A stretch of 64,000 bases of DNA from Agrobacterium arsenijevicii (GCA_000949895.1 JWIT01000007.1:310001-374000); one strand, 5' to 3'. Shown: positions 8,651 to 18,677, counted from the first letter of the stretch. The notes: generated from the sequence alone by a model not told the origin. Translations and numbers: made by a program.

Positions 8651-9650
8651 GATCAACCGCAAACAATTGACGCCTGACACGGCAGCCGCCAAACGCCCGG
8701 CGATGCGCATCCGCCCGATGGCGCCCATTCTGCCGCCCTCCAACATTCAGGGCAACGCGCTGATGGTGGTTATCGCCATCATGGCCTTTCTCGCCTGCCT
8801 GACGCTCGGTGCCGTCTCCATGGTACGCGCCACCGCCGCCACCTGGCAGAGCCAGATTTCCCGCGAAATCACCATCCAGATCAAGCCCGAGGACGGGCTG
8901 GACATGGATGCGGCGCTGACCAAGGCGCGCAATCTGGCGCTCACCTTTGTCGGCACACGGGATGGCACCATCCTCGACGATGCCGCCACCGCGCGTCTTC
9001 TCGAGCCGTGGCTCGGCAGCGGTCTCGATCTTTCCGAACTGCCGGTGCCGCGCCTTGTCGTCATCACCATCGATGAAAACCACCCGCCCGATTTTCAGGC
9101 GATGCGCGACATGCTGAAGGCTGAAATTCCGCAGGCGTTTCTGGACGACCACCGCACATGGGTCGACAGGCTCGTCTCCATGGCCAGAACCACGGTCATG
9201 ATCGGCGTCGGTGTCCTGATCCTCGTCTTCACCGCCATGGTGCTGACAGTGGTGTTTGCAACGCGCGGAGCGCTTTCCGGCAACCGGCATATCGTCGAGG
9301 TGCTGCATTTCGTCGGCGCCGAAAGCAGTTTCGTGGCGCGGGAGTTCCAGAAGCACTTCCTGAAAATCAGCCTCAAGGGGGCGGCGGCGGGCAGCGCCCT
9401 TGCTGCCACGGTTTTCCTCGCTGCCGGTTTCTGGCAATCGAGCACGGTCGCAACGCCACAGAGCGATCAGGCAAGTGCGCTGTTTGGCTCCTTTTCCGTT
9501 GGCCTCAGTGGTTATATCGGCATCGCCACAACGATGATCATCATCGCGCTCCTCACCACCATCACGGCGCGCGTGACCGTCATCCGCACGATCGACGACA
9601 TCGACCGCGTCCGTTCCGATCCGTCGAAAAGCGACGGTGTCGCATCGTGA
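8643..9650 (+). CDS. ftsX: cell-division ABC transporter permease FtsX
   Basis: The membrane partner of FtsE, 335 residues. The first membrane segment is around residues 38-60 (LMVVIAIMAFLACLTLGAVSM), a large periplasmic loop follows (about 65-180), and three further segments lie near 185-210, 245-265 and 290-315, the standard four-pass FtsX arrangement. An N-terminal cytoplasmic tail of about 35 residues precedes the first segment. It overlaps the end of ftsE. Confidence 0.94.
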   Translation: MNEINRKQLTPDTAAAKRPAMRIRPMAPILPPSNIQGNALMVVIAIMAFLACLTLGAVSMVRATAATWQSQISREITIQIKPEDGLDMDAALTKARNLALTFVGTRDGTILDDAATARLLEPWLGSGLDLSELPVPRLVVITIDENHPPDFQAMRDMLKAEIPQAFLDDHRTWVDRLVSMARTTVMIGVGVLILVFTAMVLTVVFATRGALSGNRHIVEVLHFVGAESSFVAREFQKHFLKISLKGAAAGSALAATVFLAAGFWQSSTVATPQSDQASALFGSFSVGLSGYIGIATTMIIIALLTTITARVTVIRTIDDIDRVRSDPSKSDGVAS

Positions 9651-9769
9651 TACCGTCTTCCAAAACTCGCGAGGAAACTGCACCCGTCACAAGCCGGATG
9701 TAACCTGCGGACGGTGGACAAAAATGCCTGTTCCTTGCCTTAATCGGCGAGTATTCAGGAGGAATGTTT

Positions 9770-10501
9770 GTGAGTCGGACGGACCATGATCAGGATCAGA
9801 CGACCACGCAACCGGCCAAAAAGGGCCTGTTGTCGCGGCGAAGTCGCTTGCGCCGTTTTATTCGCGGCCTCATCCTGCTTTGCGTCATTACTCTCGGGGC
9901 TTTTTCCGGCGGCTTTTTGTGGTTCGCCGATTCCGTTGCCTCCATGCGCCCGCCCGAGGGCGCAAAGGGCGACGCGATCATCGTTCTGACCGGCGGTTAT
10001 CAGCGCATTGAGCAAGCGGTCGGCCTGCTGCGGGATGGCGTTGGCAAGCGCCTTCTGATCTCCGGCGTCAACCCCGCCACCACCCGCACGCAAATCCGCA
10101 AGATGACGCAGGGATCTTCGGACATGTTTTCCTGCTGCGTGGACATGGGCTACAAGGCCATAGACACCATCGGCAACGCCAACGAGGCGGCCAGCTGGAT
10201 ACGCGATCACGGTTATTCCGCCATCGTCGTCGTCACCAACAATTACCATATGCACCGCAGCCTGCATGAGTTGCGCAATGCAAGCCCGCAGACGGAATTC
10301 ATCGCATATCCCGTCATCAGCGCGGACCTTGCCCGCACCAACTGGTTCGTGGAGCCGGATGTCGTCCGAACCATGCTTTACGAATATATGAAATTCGTGA
10401 TCGCGGCGGGACGCGACCTGACCGGTCTCGGCAAGGGTGACGGCCTGCGCAAGGCCGCCGCCGATCATCCCGCCATCAAGGCGTCAGCCGCTTCCCCATG
10501 A
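9770..10501 (+). CDS. YdcF/DUF218 family membrane protein
   Basis: A 243-residue protein with a basic N-terminus, one membrane anchor (residues about 32-55) and a DUF218 (YdcF-like) domain containing DAIIVLTGG, LLISG and the TNNYHMHRS segment that forms the putative active site. Family members bind nucleotides or act in envelope and vancomycin-sensitivity phenotypes, but the reaction is not established. GTG 9770 is chosen because AGGAGG lies seven bases upstream; ATG 9764 is only one base from it. The gene overlaps the following ORF region and leads into plsC. Confidence 0.82.
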   Translation: MSRTDHDQDQTTTQPAKKGLLSRRSRLRRFIRGLILLCVITLGAFSGGFLWFADSVASMRPPEGAKGDAIIVLTGGYQRIEQAVGLLRDGVGKRLLISGVNPATTRTQIRKMTQGSSDMFSCCVDMGYKAIDTIGNANEAASWIRDHGYSAIVVVTNNYHMHRSLHELRNASPQTEFIAYPVISADLARTNWFVEPDVVRTMLYEYMKFVIAAGRDLTGLGKGDGLRKAAADHPAIKASAASP

Positions 10502-10617
10502 ATGGAGAGAACAGGCTTGCTGCCGGGCCTTGTTTTCGTGTAGGCGTCTGGCATCGGCATCCGGCATCGAGGCGCGCTCAAGGGCTTCGGAACGGCTGCG
10601 CCCCGGGATGTCTGTTG

Positions 10618-11415
10618 ATGCTCAAGCTGCGCTCTTTTCTTTTCAATACGCTCTTTTATCTCAATCTGATTGTCCGCATGATCGTGCTGACGCCGATCTA
10701 TTTCATCCTGCCGCGCAAAATAGCCTATGAAATTCCCAAGAACTGGGCGCGATCCAACCATTGGCTGATGAAGGTCCTCGTCGGCACCACCTTCGAGGTA
10801 GAGGGGCTGGAAAACATTCCCGAAACCGGCTGTATCTTCGCGCCCAAGCACCAGTCCTTCTGGGACACCTATGCGCTGCTGCCCAACCTTCCCGATCCGG
10901 TCTATATTCTGAAGCGCGAGCTTTTATGGATTCCGCTGTTCGGCTGGTATGCGATGAAGCAGCGCATGATCCCCGTCAATCGCGCCGCACGTGGCAAGGT
11001 GATGCTGAAGGTGATGGAGCGGGCGAAAGAGGAAATGGCAGCGGGCCGCGAGCTCATCATCTATCCCGAAGGCACGCGCCGACCGCCCGGCGCCGAACCC
11101 GAATATCGTTACGGTATCGCCCGTCTTTACCGCGACCTGAAAGTTCCCGTCATCCCCGTTGCCATGCATCCCGGCCTGTTCTGGCCGCGCCGCTCGACCA
11201 TGCGATATCCCGGCCATTTCAAGGTGCGGATTTTGCCGGCCATCGAGCCGGGGCTGGACCCCGACGTCTTTTTCAAGACATTGATCGAGGTGACGGAAAA
11301 GGCGAGCGACGAGCTGCTGCTGGAGACCGCGCGCAACAATCCCCACCTGCCTTTGCCGCCGACCGCCGTAAAGCGTATCGCCGAACTTCAGGGGACGGAG
11401 ACCGCCGCCGGCTGA
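10618..11415 (+). CDS. plsC: 1-acyl-sn-glycerol-3-phosphate acyltransferase
   Basis: Transfers an acyl chain to lysophosphatidic acid in phospholipid synthesis at the inner membrane. The protein is 265 residues with an N-terminal membrane segment (about 8-32), the catalytic HX4D motif HQSFWD at residues 78-83 and the substrate-binding IYPEGTRRPPG near 148-158. ATG 10618 gives a family-like N-terminus; an in-frame ATG at 10498 would add 40 residues of unusual composition. Related acyltransferases (for example ornithine-lipid OlsA) are hard to separate by motif alone. Confidence 0.88.
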   Translation: MLKLRSFLFNTLFYLNLIVRMIVLTPIYFILPRKIAYEIPKNWARSNHWLMKVLVGTTFEVEGLENIPETGCIFAPKHQSFWDTYALLPNLPDPVYILKRELLWIPLFGWYAMKQRMIPVNRAARGKVMLKVMERAKEEMAAGRELIIYPEGTRRPPGAEPEYRYGIARLYRDLKVPVIPVAMHPGLFWPRRSTMRYPGHFKVRILPAIEPGLDPDVFFKTLIEVTEKASDELLLETARNNPHLPLPPTAVKRIAELQGTETAAG

Positions 11416-11939
11416 GCCGCGACCGTGCCGACACTCGCGGCGATGCTTTCCAGAAGCGAGTCGCGAATGCCCATATCCTGCAGATGCTGCACGGTGTTGA
11501 AAACGTAATCTGTGTTCGGGCCGGAGCGGCCCGATGCGGCAGCCACGATTGTAGCCGCCTCCGCGACACCGAGACCGCCGACATATTGCTCATGGGCGGG
11601 ATCGGCCACATAGGTCACGGCGCTGCCGCGCGTGCCATTGGCAAGCGCGATCGCGACGACGCGTTCCTTGTAGACATTCGTTATCAATTCCCGTTCACGC
11701 AGATAGGCCATGACCGGACCGTGGTCGGCTCCCCGCACGCGAAAAGCGACGCCGAGGCAGGAACCGCCGCGCTCCAGACCCAGCACGAGGCCGGGCTTTT
11801 CTTCCGTACCGCGATACACGTTGGAACTGATGCAGAGGGAGCGCCGATAGCCGTGCAGCCGCGCCTGCTGCCTTTCCTCAAAGGCAAAGCCCGGGTTCCA
11901 CATCAACGAACCGTAGCCAAAGACCCAAAAATCGTCCAT
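11388..11939 (-). CDS. gamma-glutamylcyclotransferase, ChaC-like
   Basis: A ChaC-family enzyme that degrades glutathione to 5-oxoproline and Cys-Gly. The hallmark FGYGSLMWNPGF is at residues 7-18, followed by RLHGYRRSLC and the LRERE segment carrying the likely catalytic glutamate; total 183 residues. The start is placed at ATG 11939 (MDDFWVFGYGS), because the longer version starting at 12059 would run into the divergent gene at 11989. The 3' end overlaps the plsC 3' end by 28 bases in convergent orientation. Confidence 0.88.
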   Translation of the reverse strand: MDDFWVFGYGSLMWNPGFAFEERQQARLHGYRRSLCISSNVYRGTEEKPGLVLGLERGGSCLGVAFRVRGADHGPVMAYLRERELITNVYKERVVAIALANGTRGSAVTYVADPAHEQYVGGLGVAEAATIVAAASGRSGPNTDYVFNTVQHLQDMGIRDSLLESIAASVGTVAAQPAAVSVP

Positions 11940-11988
11940 ATCCCAAGCCAAATCGAATTTATCTGAAGTCTGTTCATCGGAGATCAAT

Positions 11989-12990
11989 ATGGCATCGTCA
12001 AGCCAATCCGGCACGGTCAAAAAATTCCTCTGGCTTGGTATCGCCGTCGTGCTGGTCATCGGACTTTACACGGCGGGGTGGTTTTATGCCGCCGACAGGC
12101 TGAAGCAGACGGTTCTAAACGTCATCTCCCCCTCGCAGGCCAGAAACGTCAGCGGCGAATGCGGCGATATCGCCTTCAAGGGTTATCCGTTCCGCATCGG
12201 CCTCTTCTGCTCCAAGGTGACCGTGGACGACAAGCAGAATGGCGTTTCCGCTTCCTTCGGAGAATTGCGCTCCGCAGCACAGGTCTACAACCCCGGCCAT
12301 ATCGTCTGGGAACTGGACGGACCCGCTGAAATCCGCAACGCGCACGGCCTCACTGTTTCAGCCGCATGGCAGAATATGCAATCGAGCATCGTCACCAAGC
12401 TTAGGGGTATCGACCGCACCTCGCTCGTCATCGACGGTCTGAAGGCGCAGGCGGTTTCCACCGTCACCGGTCAGACGATCGACTTCGATGCCGCCAAGAC
12501 GGAAATGCATCTGCGCCAGAACGGCGCCGATCTCGATGGCGCGATAACCGTGACCGACTCGGCGACCGTCATCAAGGACTGGCCGCAAATTCTGCCGCGC
12601 CTCAACGCCATCGCCGATGTCACCCTTGCCGGCAAGGCGGGCATGGTCGACGGCAGCGATGATACCGGGCTTTACGGCGCTAGCGGCGAGCTTCGCCGGT
12701 TGGTCGCCGATATCGGCGAGGGCCGCACCATGCGCATCAGCGGCCCCTTCTCCTTCGACAATGAGGGATATCTCTCCGGCCAGTTCAAGTTGGAGATCGA
12801 AAAGCTCGGCGCATGGTCTGATAATGCCAAGCAGGCTTTCCCGCAGCTGCAATCCACCATCGATACCGCCCGCAAGATGCTGCGCGCTCTCGCCGGTGGC
12901 GGTGACAGGGCATCGGTTGATCTCGTCGTGGACCGCGGCCGTGCCACCATTAGTGGCTTCATCCCGCTCGGGAAGATCCCGCCGATCTGA
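11989..12990 (+). CDS. DUF2125 domain-containing protein
   Basis: A 333-residue protein with a single N-terminal membrane segment (LWLGIAVVLVIGLYTAGWFYAA, about 14-35) and a long exported domain of the alphaproteobacterial DUF2125 type, with a Cys pair near residues 57-72 (SGECGDIAFKGYPFRIGLFC). The function is unknown; the fold is probably an elongated beta structure like AsmA-type envelope proteins (inference). It is divergent from the ChaC gene. Confidence 0.85.
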   Translation: MASSSQSGTVKKFLWLGIAVVLVIGLYTAGWFYAADRLKQTVLNVISPSQARNVSGECGDIAFKGYPFRIGLFCSKVTVDDKQNGVSASFGELRSAAQVYNPGHIVWELDGPAEIRNAHGLTVSAAWQNMQSSIVTKLRGIDRTSLVIDGLKAQAVSTVTGQTIDFDAAKTEMHLRQNGADLDGAITVTDSATVIKDWPQILPRLNAIADVTLAGKAGMVDGSDDTGLYGASGELRRLVADIGEGRTMRISGPFSFDNEGYLSGQFKLEIEKLGAWSDNAKQAFPQLQSTIDTARKMLRALAGGGDRASVDLVVDRGRATISGFIPLGKIPPI

Positions 12991-13010
12991 GCTGCAGACC
13001 TATATTCAAT

Positions 13011-13080
13011 GTCATCCTCGGGCTTGACCCAAGGATGACGGAGGAAAGCCTGGCCGAATCGAATCCGGCCATGACGGCGT
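13011..13080. repeat. RIME-like rhizobial intergenic repeat, copy 2
   Basis: Two hairpins, GTCATCCTCGGGCTTGACCC...AAGGATGAC and TGGCCGAATCGAATCCGGCCA, followed by TGACGG. It is related to the copy at 5839-5936 and fills the gap between two convergent genes, where it may also work as a bidirectional stop. Confidence 0.6.
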
Positions 13081-13092
13081 GGTAGAAGCGCC

Positions 13093-14022
13093 TTATTTCT
13101 TCTGGTCCAGCGTGTGACGGCCGAAGTCTGGCGCGTCGACATCCTGACCGGCCTGCACGATCGAGCGGCGGATGGCGCGGGTGCGGGAGAACAGCTCGAA
13201 CAGCTTGTCGCCCTCCCCCCAGCGGATCGCCCTTTGTAGGGAGGCGAGATCCTCGGAAAAACGCGCCAGCATTTCAAGGATGGCATCCTTGTTGTGCAGG
13301 CAGACATCGCGCCACATGGTCGGATCGGAGGCGGCCAGACGGGTGAAGTCACGGAAGCCGGAGGCCGAATATTTGATGACTTCCGATTCGGTCACCGTCT
13401 CCAGATCGTCCGCCGTGCCGACGATGTTGTAGGCGATGATATGCGGCAGATGCGAGACGATCGCCAGAACCTTGTCGTGGTGTTCGGCATCCATTTCATC
13501 GACACGGGAACCAAGCGCCCGCCAGAAATCCTTCAGCTTTTCCAGCGCCTGGGCGTCCGTACCCGGCAGCGGCGTGAAGATGCACCAGCGCTCGCGGAAG
13601 AGGCCGGGAAAACCGGCATCCGGGCCGGATTTTTCCGTACCCGCCAGCGGATGTCCGGGAATGAAATGCACATTGTCTGGCATATGCGGCGCCATCTGCG
13701 CGATGACCGAGGCCTTGGTGGAACCGACATCGGTAACGATCGCGCCGGGTTTCAGATGCGGTGCGATCTGCTGCGCGACACTTTCCGATGCGCCGACCGG
13801 GACCGAAACGATGACGAGATCGGCATCCTTCACGGCCTCCGCCGCCGAGACGGTGTAATCCGTACCGAGCGCCAGTTCTTCCGCCCGTTTCAGCGTTTCC
13901 TCGCTGCGGGTGGAAATCGTGACATGCCGCGCAAGCCCCAATTCCTTGATGTCGCGGGCAATCGACGAGCCAATGAGGCCGATGCCGATCAGCGCGATGC
14001 GTTCGAACATGATCTCGCCCAT
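13093..14022 (-). CDS. tyrC: prephenate/arogenate dehydrogenase
   Basis: A NAD(P)-dependent enzyme of tyrosine synthesis. The Rossmann nucleotide-binding loop ALIGIGLIGSSIA is at the N-terminus, followed by the TDVGSTK and HFIPGHPLAGTEKSG motifs typical of TyrA-type dehydrogenases. Two in-frame ATG codons compete: 14022, which overlaps the hisC stop in TAATG, and 14010 (MFERIALIG), preceded by GGGCGAG. The first is listed (309 residues). It is co-transcribed with hisC, which links the aromatic and histidine pathways through a shared aminotransferase type. Confidence 0.9.
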   Translation of the reverse strand: MGEIMFERIALIGIGLIGSSIARDIKELGLARHVTISTRSEETLKRAEELALGTDYTVSAAEAVKDADLVIVSVPVGASESVAQQIAPHLKPGAIVTDVGSTKASVIAQMAPHMPDNVHFIPGHPLAGTEKSGPDAGFPGLFRERWCIFTPLPGTDAQALEKLKDFWRALGSRVDEMDAEHHDKVLAIVSHLPHIIAYNIVGTADDLETVTESEVIKYSASGFRDFTRLAASDPTMWRDVCLHNKDAILEMLARFSEDLASLQRAIRWGEGDKLFELFSRTRAIRRSIVQAGQDVDAPDFGRHTLDQKK

Positions 14023-15128
14023 TACGCCTGCCCCATAAACTCGGTGAGCGCGGCGATGACGCCGAGATTGGCCTCTTCCGAGCCGACGGTCATACGCAAG
14101 GCATTGGGGAAACCGTATCCACGCACGGCACGCAGAATGTAACCGCGGCGGCTCAGGAACTCGTCCGCATCCGTCGCACGCTTGCCATCCTGATCGGGGA
14201 AATGGATGAGGATGAAGTTTGTGACCGACGGCGTGACCTTGAGGCCGAGGCCGGTAAAGGTCGTGACCAGTTTTTCCATCCACAGGGCATTATGTGCCAC
14301 TGCCTTTTGGACGAATGCCTGATCGCGGATAGCAGCGGCACCCGCCGCAATGGCCGGCGCGCTCATGTTGAACGGCCCGCGCACACGGTTCAGCGCATCG
14401 ATAATATCTGCCGGAGCATACATCCAGCCGACGCGCAGTGCGGCCAGACCGTAGACCTTCGAGAAGGTGCGGGTCATCACCACGTTGCGGTTGCCGGACA
14501 CCAGTTCGAGCCCTGCCTCGTAGTCGTTCTTGCGTACATATTCCGCATAGGCGGCATCCAGCACCAGCACGACATGTTTCGGCAGGCTGGCCTGAAGGCG
14601 GCGGATTTCCGCGACCGGAACGTAAGTGCCGGTCGGATTGCCGGGGTTGGCAATGAAAACCATCTTCGTCTTGGGCGTGACGGCGGCAAGCACGGCGTCC
14701 ACATCGACGGCGCAATCCTTTTCCTTCACCGTGACAGGTGTCGCGCCTGCGCCCATGATCTGGATCTTGTAGACGAGGAAACCGTGTTCGGTGATGATCG
14801 CCTCGTCACCGGCACCGAGATAAACATGGCAAAGCAGGCCGAGAAGCTCATCCGAACCATTACCGCACATGATATTCGCGATGTTGAGACCATGCACATC
14901 GGCAATCGCCTGACGCAACGCAATCGCCTGACCGTCCGGATAGATTTCCAGATGGCTGGCGGCAGCACCGAAGGCTTCGATGGCCTTCGGGCTCGGCCCG
15001 AGCGGCGTTTCATTCGAGGAGAGCTTATAAACCTTCGCAACGCCGTCCACATGTTCCTTGCCGGGAACATAAGCGGCGATATCCAGAATACCCGGACGCG
15101 GAAGAGGTTGGCTAAGCTCTGCACTCAT
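14022..15128 (-). CDS. hisC: histidinol-phosphate aminotransferase
   Basis: A PLP-dependent class I/II aminotransferase of 368 residues. Recognisable features are [18 protein letters not shown] near the N-terminus, CGNGSDELL, the cofactor region PGNPTGTY and the PLP lysine in [17 protein letters not shown]. In the tyrC-hisC arrangement of Rhizobiaceae the enzyme may also act on aromatic substrates; that is inference. The stop overlaps the tyrC start. Confidence 0.93.
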   Translation of the reverse strand: MSAELSQPLPRPGILDIAAYVPGKEHVDGVAKVYKLSSNETPLGPSPKAIEAFGAAASHLEIYPDGQAIALRQAIADVHGLNIANIMCGNGSDELLGLLCHVYLGAGDEAIITEHGFLVYKIQIMGAGATPVTVKEKDCAVDVDAVLAAVTPKTKMVFIANPGNPTGTYVPVAEIRRLQASLPKHVVLVLDAAYAEYVRKNDYEAGLELVSGNRNVVMTRTFSKVYGLAALRVGWMYAPADIIDALNRVRGPFNMSAPAIAAGAAAIRDQAFVQKAVAHNALWMEKLVTTFTGLGLKVTPSVTNFILIHFPDQDGKRATDADEFLSRRGYILRAVRGYGFPNALRMTVGSEEANLGVIAALTEFMGQA

Positions 15129-15212
15129 TTGATCGACCTTCGGAAATGCGCCGGAGAACCCGGCAAAAGCAATGCCGGAGGCATTAGACCGGAATGCGTG
15201 TTTTGTCGAGGG

Positions 15213-15974
15213 TCAGCGCGGCTTTCCATGCTTCGCGGCAGTGCGGGTAGTGGGCACACCCTGCGGGGCCAGAACCGGTACGAAAACCCGGCGCGAGGCG
15301 CGCTGGGTGACGGGCAATCCCTGATAGAGACGTTTTTGCGCTTCCACCACGATAACGCCTGAGAACAGCGGCCACAGCCTGCGGCCGGTCAGTTCGAGGT
15401 AACGGCGGAATTTCAGCACCGGGCGGCTCGTCGTCGGCGGGAAAAACAGCGCCTCGGCGCTTGCCCCCGGCGTGAAATTGGTCTCGCGCAGAAGCGCCGT
15501 TAGCTGTCCGCGCGAATAGGGCCGGCCGGAGCCGAAAGGCGTGTGTTCCATACGCGCCCAGACACCGCGCCGGTTCGGGACCACGATCACCAGACGCCCG
15601 CCGGGCGCCAGCACCCGCCAGAGTTCTTTCAGAGTTTCGCGCGGATTTTCGGCAAATTCCAGCGCATGCACCATCAGCACCCGGTCTATCGACGAATCGG
15701 GCAGCGGCAATTCCTCGTCAAACACCAGCGCCGTGGAGGAAAGCTCGCCCGCCGGCCAGTTCACCGCCCCCTGCCCCGCCGGCATGAAGGCGAAGGTGCG
15801 CTCCGTGTCGTGACGGAACCGTTCCAGAAACGGCACCGCATAACCGAGGCCAACCAGCCGTTCTTCCGGCAAAGGCGGCCAGAGCGTCGAAAGCGCCATG
15901 GTAATCGCCTGTTCGGCCGCACGGCCAAGCGGGGAATGATAGAATTCGCGCAGATCGACGATATCGGTGTTCAT
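15213..15974 (-). CDS. class I SAM-dependent methyltransferase
   Basis: A 253-residue protein with a Methyltransf_11-type core: LPDSSIDRVLMVHALEFAENP (motif II/post region) and ELWRVLAPGGRLVIVVPNRRG (motif III). The glycine-rich motif I is weak (VGLGYAVPFLERF). The substrate is unknown. The start at ATG 15974 leaves 106 bases to the divergent gloB; longer in-frame starts would invade gloB. This methyltransferase-gloB pair is common in alphaproteobacteria. Confidence 0.85.
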   Translation of the reverse strand: MNTDIVDLREFYHSPLGRAAEQAITMALSTLWPPLPEERLVGLGYAVPFLERFRHDTERTFAFMPAGQGAVNWPAGELSSTALVFDEELPLPDSSIDRVLMVHALEFAENPRETLKELWRVLAPGGRLVIVVPNRRGVWARMEHTPFGSGRPYSRGQLTALLRETNFTPGASAEALFFPPTTSRPVLKFRRYLELTGRRLWPLFSGVIVVEAQKRLYQGLPVTQRASRRVFVPVLAPQGVPTTRTAAKHGKPR

Positions 15975-16080
15975 GGGCGAGAATGTAGCATCAGGCGGTT
16001 GGACTTCAAGGCGTCTGCGCCTACATTGAAATTCAGGCGGACAAATGCGCCGGTTTCGGCCGGCAAATCGAGAGGAAACA

Positions 16081-16851
16081 ATGAAACCTTTGGAAATAGA
16101 CGTCTTTCTTTGCCGCAGCGACAATTTCGGGGTTCTCCTGCACGATCCGGAAAGCGGGGCGACCGCTGCCATCGATGCGCCGGAGGAAGGCCCGATCCTG
16201 CAGGCGCTCGATGGCCACGGCTGGAAGCTCACGCATATCTTCACCACCCATCACCATCAGGACCATGTGGAAGCCAATCTGGCGCTGAAGGATAAATTTC
16301 AGTGCGAAATTCACGGTCCCTATGACGAGGCGGTTGCGATCCCCGGCCTCGACCGTTCGCAGGCCGATGGCGACGAGTTCGAATTTGCAGGGCGTCGCGT
16401 TCAGGTCATCGCCACGCCCGGCCACACGGCGGGGCATATCTGTTATCATCTGCCCGATGACGGCCTGCTGTTTGCCGCCGATACGCTGTTTGCCATGGGC
16501 TGCGGCCGCCTGTTCGAACGCCCGGCAGGGGATATGTGGCACTCTTTCCAGAAACTGATGGCGCTGCCGGATGACACAAAGGTCTATTTCGGCCACGAAT
16601 ACACGCTCTCGAATGCCCGTTTCGCGCTCACCGTCGATCCTGACAACGCGGTTCTGAACGAGCGCGCGGCGCATGTCGAAAAAGCGCGACAGGCGAATGA
16701 ATTTACCATCCCCACCACCATCGGGCTGGAAAAACAGACCAACCCCTATATGCGGGTCGCCGATGCCGGCATCCGCAGGCATCTTGGCCTTGAAGGCGCA
16801 ACCGACGCCGAAGTCTTTGCGGAAATCCGCACACGCAAGGACAATTTCTGA
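16081..16851 (+). CDS. gloB: hydroxyacylglutathione hydrolase (glyoxalase II)
   Basis: Hydrolyses S-lactoylglutathione to lactate and glutathione in methylglyoxal detoxification. A metallo-beta-lactamase fold with the metal-binding THHHQDH at residues 56-62, further ligands in TPGHTAGH and the family C-terminal segment [14 protein letters not shown]; 256 residues. ATG 16081 follows AGAGGAAACA and fits known N-termini. Its stop overlaps the start of the next gene. Confidence 0.94.
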   Translation: MKPLEIDVFLCRSDNFGVLLHDPESGATAAIDAPEEGPILQALDGHGWKLTHIFTTHHHQDHVEANLALKDKFQCEIHGPYDEAVAIPGLDRSQADGDEFEFAGRRVQVIATPGHTAGHICYHLPDDGLLFAADTLFAMGCGRLFERPAGDMWHSFQKLMALPDDTKVYFGHEYTLSNARFALTVDPDNAVLNERAAHVEKARQANEFTIPTTIGLEKQTNPYMRVADAGIRRHLGLEGATDAEVFAEIRTRKDNF

Positions 16852-17291
16852 TGGGGGCTGATCTGTTTGCGGCAGCGATCATTCGCGAGTTGGGGCTGGA
16901 ACCGCACCCCGAGGGTGGTTTTTATCACCAGACATTTCGCGACAAGGCGGGTGGCGAGCGCGGCCATTCGACGGCGATCTATTATCTTCTGGAGAAGGGT
17001 GAGCGCTCACACTGGCATCTTGTCACCGATGCGGTGGAGGTGTGGCACTATTATGCCGGCGCCCCGATCGCACTGCATCTTTCGGAAGACGGCAGGGAGG
17101 TCCAGACCTTTACGCTCGGCCCCGCCATTCTGGAAGGCGAGCGCCCGCAGGTGATCGTTCCGGCCAATTGCTGGCAATCGGCCGAAAGCCTCGGCGATTT
17201 CACCCTCGTCGGCTGCACCGTCTCGCCGGGCTTCGCCTTTTCAAGCTTTGTCATGGCTGAACCCGGCTGGTCGCCGGGCGACACGCCGTAA
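16851..17291 (+). CDS. DUF985 cupin family protein
   Basis: A 146-residue single-domain cupin of the DUF985 family: LGLEPHPEGGFYHQTF, STAIYYLLEKGERSHWHLVTDAVEVWHYYAG and the terminal VSPGFAFSSFVMAEPGW are family hallmarks. The histidines of the metal-type cupin motif are present. No enzymatic activity is established. The ATG overlaps the gloB stop (CTGATGG), so it is translationally coupled to gloB. Confidence 0.88.
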   Translation: MGADLFAAAIIRELGLEPHPEGGFYHQTFRDKAGGERGHSTAIYYLLEKGERSHWHLVTDAVEVWHYYAGAPIALHLSEDGREVQTFTLGPAILEGERPQVIVPANCWQSAESLGDFTLVGCTVSPGFAFSSFVMAEPGWSPGDTP

Positions 17292-17296
17292 CTGCA

Positions 17297-18070
17297 TCAA
17301 CCGCCATATTTGGTGGCGGTGATGTAAACTTGGCCTACCCGCGTCGGAATGACGGCGTAGACCGGCGCATAGACATCCATATTGTCGGATTTGGCGAACC
17401 AGATCTCCATGGAGATGGATTTCAGATATTCGATATCCTTGCGCCCCTGCCTATAACCCGACTTCGGCACGTAACGCGCCTTGCAGACTATGGCATCCCC
17501 GCTGAAGCCATTGGTCTTGAAGGGTTTGGTGCCGCCGGGGCTCAAAACCAGATCCAGCCGCGATTCGCCGTCGTAGATCGGCAGACGCGACGGGCAGATA
17601 CGACCGCCCGCAGGAATGATGAGGCCGGAGATCGGATCGAGGACGGAGCGCAGGTCACCGTCCTTCACATTGACCCAGTTGTCCGGCCGGGCCTTCGGCT
17701 CCGGTTTCACGGTCGTCGATGTGACGTTGCCGTTGCGATAGACCACGTCATAGGTTCGCACCCGCTTGCCGTCCTTGTAAACAAGCGAATACGTGTTCGC
17801 CTGCAGCCGATGGCCGCGTTTGGCACCTGATATCGTCGTCTTGCCGGAAATATCCGCCAGAATGCTTGCAAGCCCGGCGGAACTGAAGGAACCGGAGATC
17901 GAATAGTTCGGGCCGTTCATGCGAGTCGAAAAACTGGCTTTGGCGATCGGCAAAATGCCGAGATTGATGCTGTATTCGCTTGTATGGCGAGCTTCGGCGG
18001 CAAGCGAGGGAGATACGCCCGCAAACGCTATTGTCACGGCCATGAAAATGCTTTTTCCTCTGGCAATCAT
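17297..18070 (-). CDS. DUF3108 exported protein
   Basis: A 257-residue protein with a cleavable signal peptide (KSIFMAVTIAFAGVSPSLAAEA, cut near residue 26) and a DUF3108 domain (YSINLGILPIAKASF...YSLVYKDGKRVRTYDVVYRNG). It probably resides in the periplasm; the role is unknown. It is convergent with the cupin gene, six bases apart, and divergent from rpmB. Confidence 0.82.
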   Translation of the reverse strand: MIARGKSIFMAVTIAFAGVSPSLAAEARHTSEYSINLGILPIAKASFSTRMNGPNYSISGSFSSAGLASILADISGKTTISGAKRGHRLQANTYSLVYKDGKRVRTYDVVYRNGNVTSTTVKPEPKARPDNWVNVKDGDLRSVLDPISGLIIPAGGRICPSRLPIYDGESRLDLVLSPGGTKPFKTNGFSGDAIVCKARYVPKSGYRQGRKDIEYLKSISMEIWFAKSDNMDVYAPVYAVIPTRVGQVYITATKYGG

Positions 18071-18198
18071 TCGGATATCACCTTAAAAGAGGCGCGGAAG
18101 CGGCCTTATCGGGCGATCATATACGCCGACTTGTGGCAATAAAAAAGCGGATGCCGGTTGAAAACGCCGGAATTTCCTTTCATTTGCTCGCGAGCGGC

Positions 18199-18227
18199 TT
18201 GACTGTTAAGTCCCGTCTGACTATAGA
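18199..18227 (+). promoter_or_regulatory. sigma70-type promoter of rpmB
   Basis: TTGACT at 18199-18204 and TATAGA at 18222-18227 are separated by 17 bases, close to the vegetative consensus. Transcription should begin near 18234, leaving a leader of about 90 bases that holds a GCCACC/GGTGGC hairpin before rpmB. Confidence 0.75.
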
Positions 18228-18322
18228 ACCGCAACTTTCCAATCATGGCCAGTTGGATTGCCACCACGGTTTTGCCGGTGGCGAGCCAGTGGTGAAACAG
18301 ACAAAACGAAATAGGTGTACCC

Positions 18323-18613
18323 ATGTCCCGTGTATGCGAATTGACCGGCAAGGGCGTCCAGACGGGCAACAACGTCAGCCACGCCAACAACAAGACCAAG
18401 CGCCGGTTCCTTCCGAACCTTTGCCAGGTTACGTTGATCTCCGATGCTCTCGGCCAGCGTTTCCGCCTGCGTGTTTCCGCAGCAGCTCTGCGCTCCGTTG
18501 AACACCGTGGCGGCCTCGATGCCTTCCTTCTGAAGTCCGGCGAAAACGAACTGAGCATGCGCGCTCGTCTCCTGCGCCGCCAGATCGCCAAAAAGACGGC
18601 CGAAGCTGCTTAA
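18323..18613 (+). CDS. rpmB: 50S ribosomal protein L28
   Basis: A 96-residue basic protein of the large ribosomal subunit, in the long alphaproteobacterial form. The N-terminus [32 protein letters not shown] is diagnostic of L28. Transcribed from the promoter at 18199-18227 and followed by its own terminator. Confidence 0.97.
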   Translation: MSRVCELTGKGVQTGNNVSHANNKTKRRFLPNLCQVTLISDALGQRFRLRVSAAALRSVEHRGGLDAFLLKSGENELSMRARLLRRQIAKKTAEAA

Positions 18614-18642
18614 TTAGCGGTTTCGACATCATCGATATTCAG

Positions 18643-18677
18643 AAGGCTTGAATGGCTTTGGCCGCTCAAGCCTTTTG
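18643..18677 (+). terminator. rpmB terminator
   Basis: The nine-base stem AAGGCTTGA/TCAAGCCTT with a 14-base loop is followed by TTTTGT, 30 bases past the rpmB stop. Confidence 0.8.
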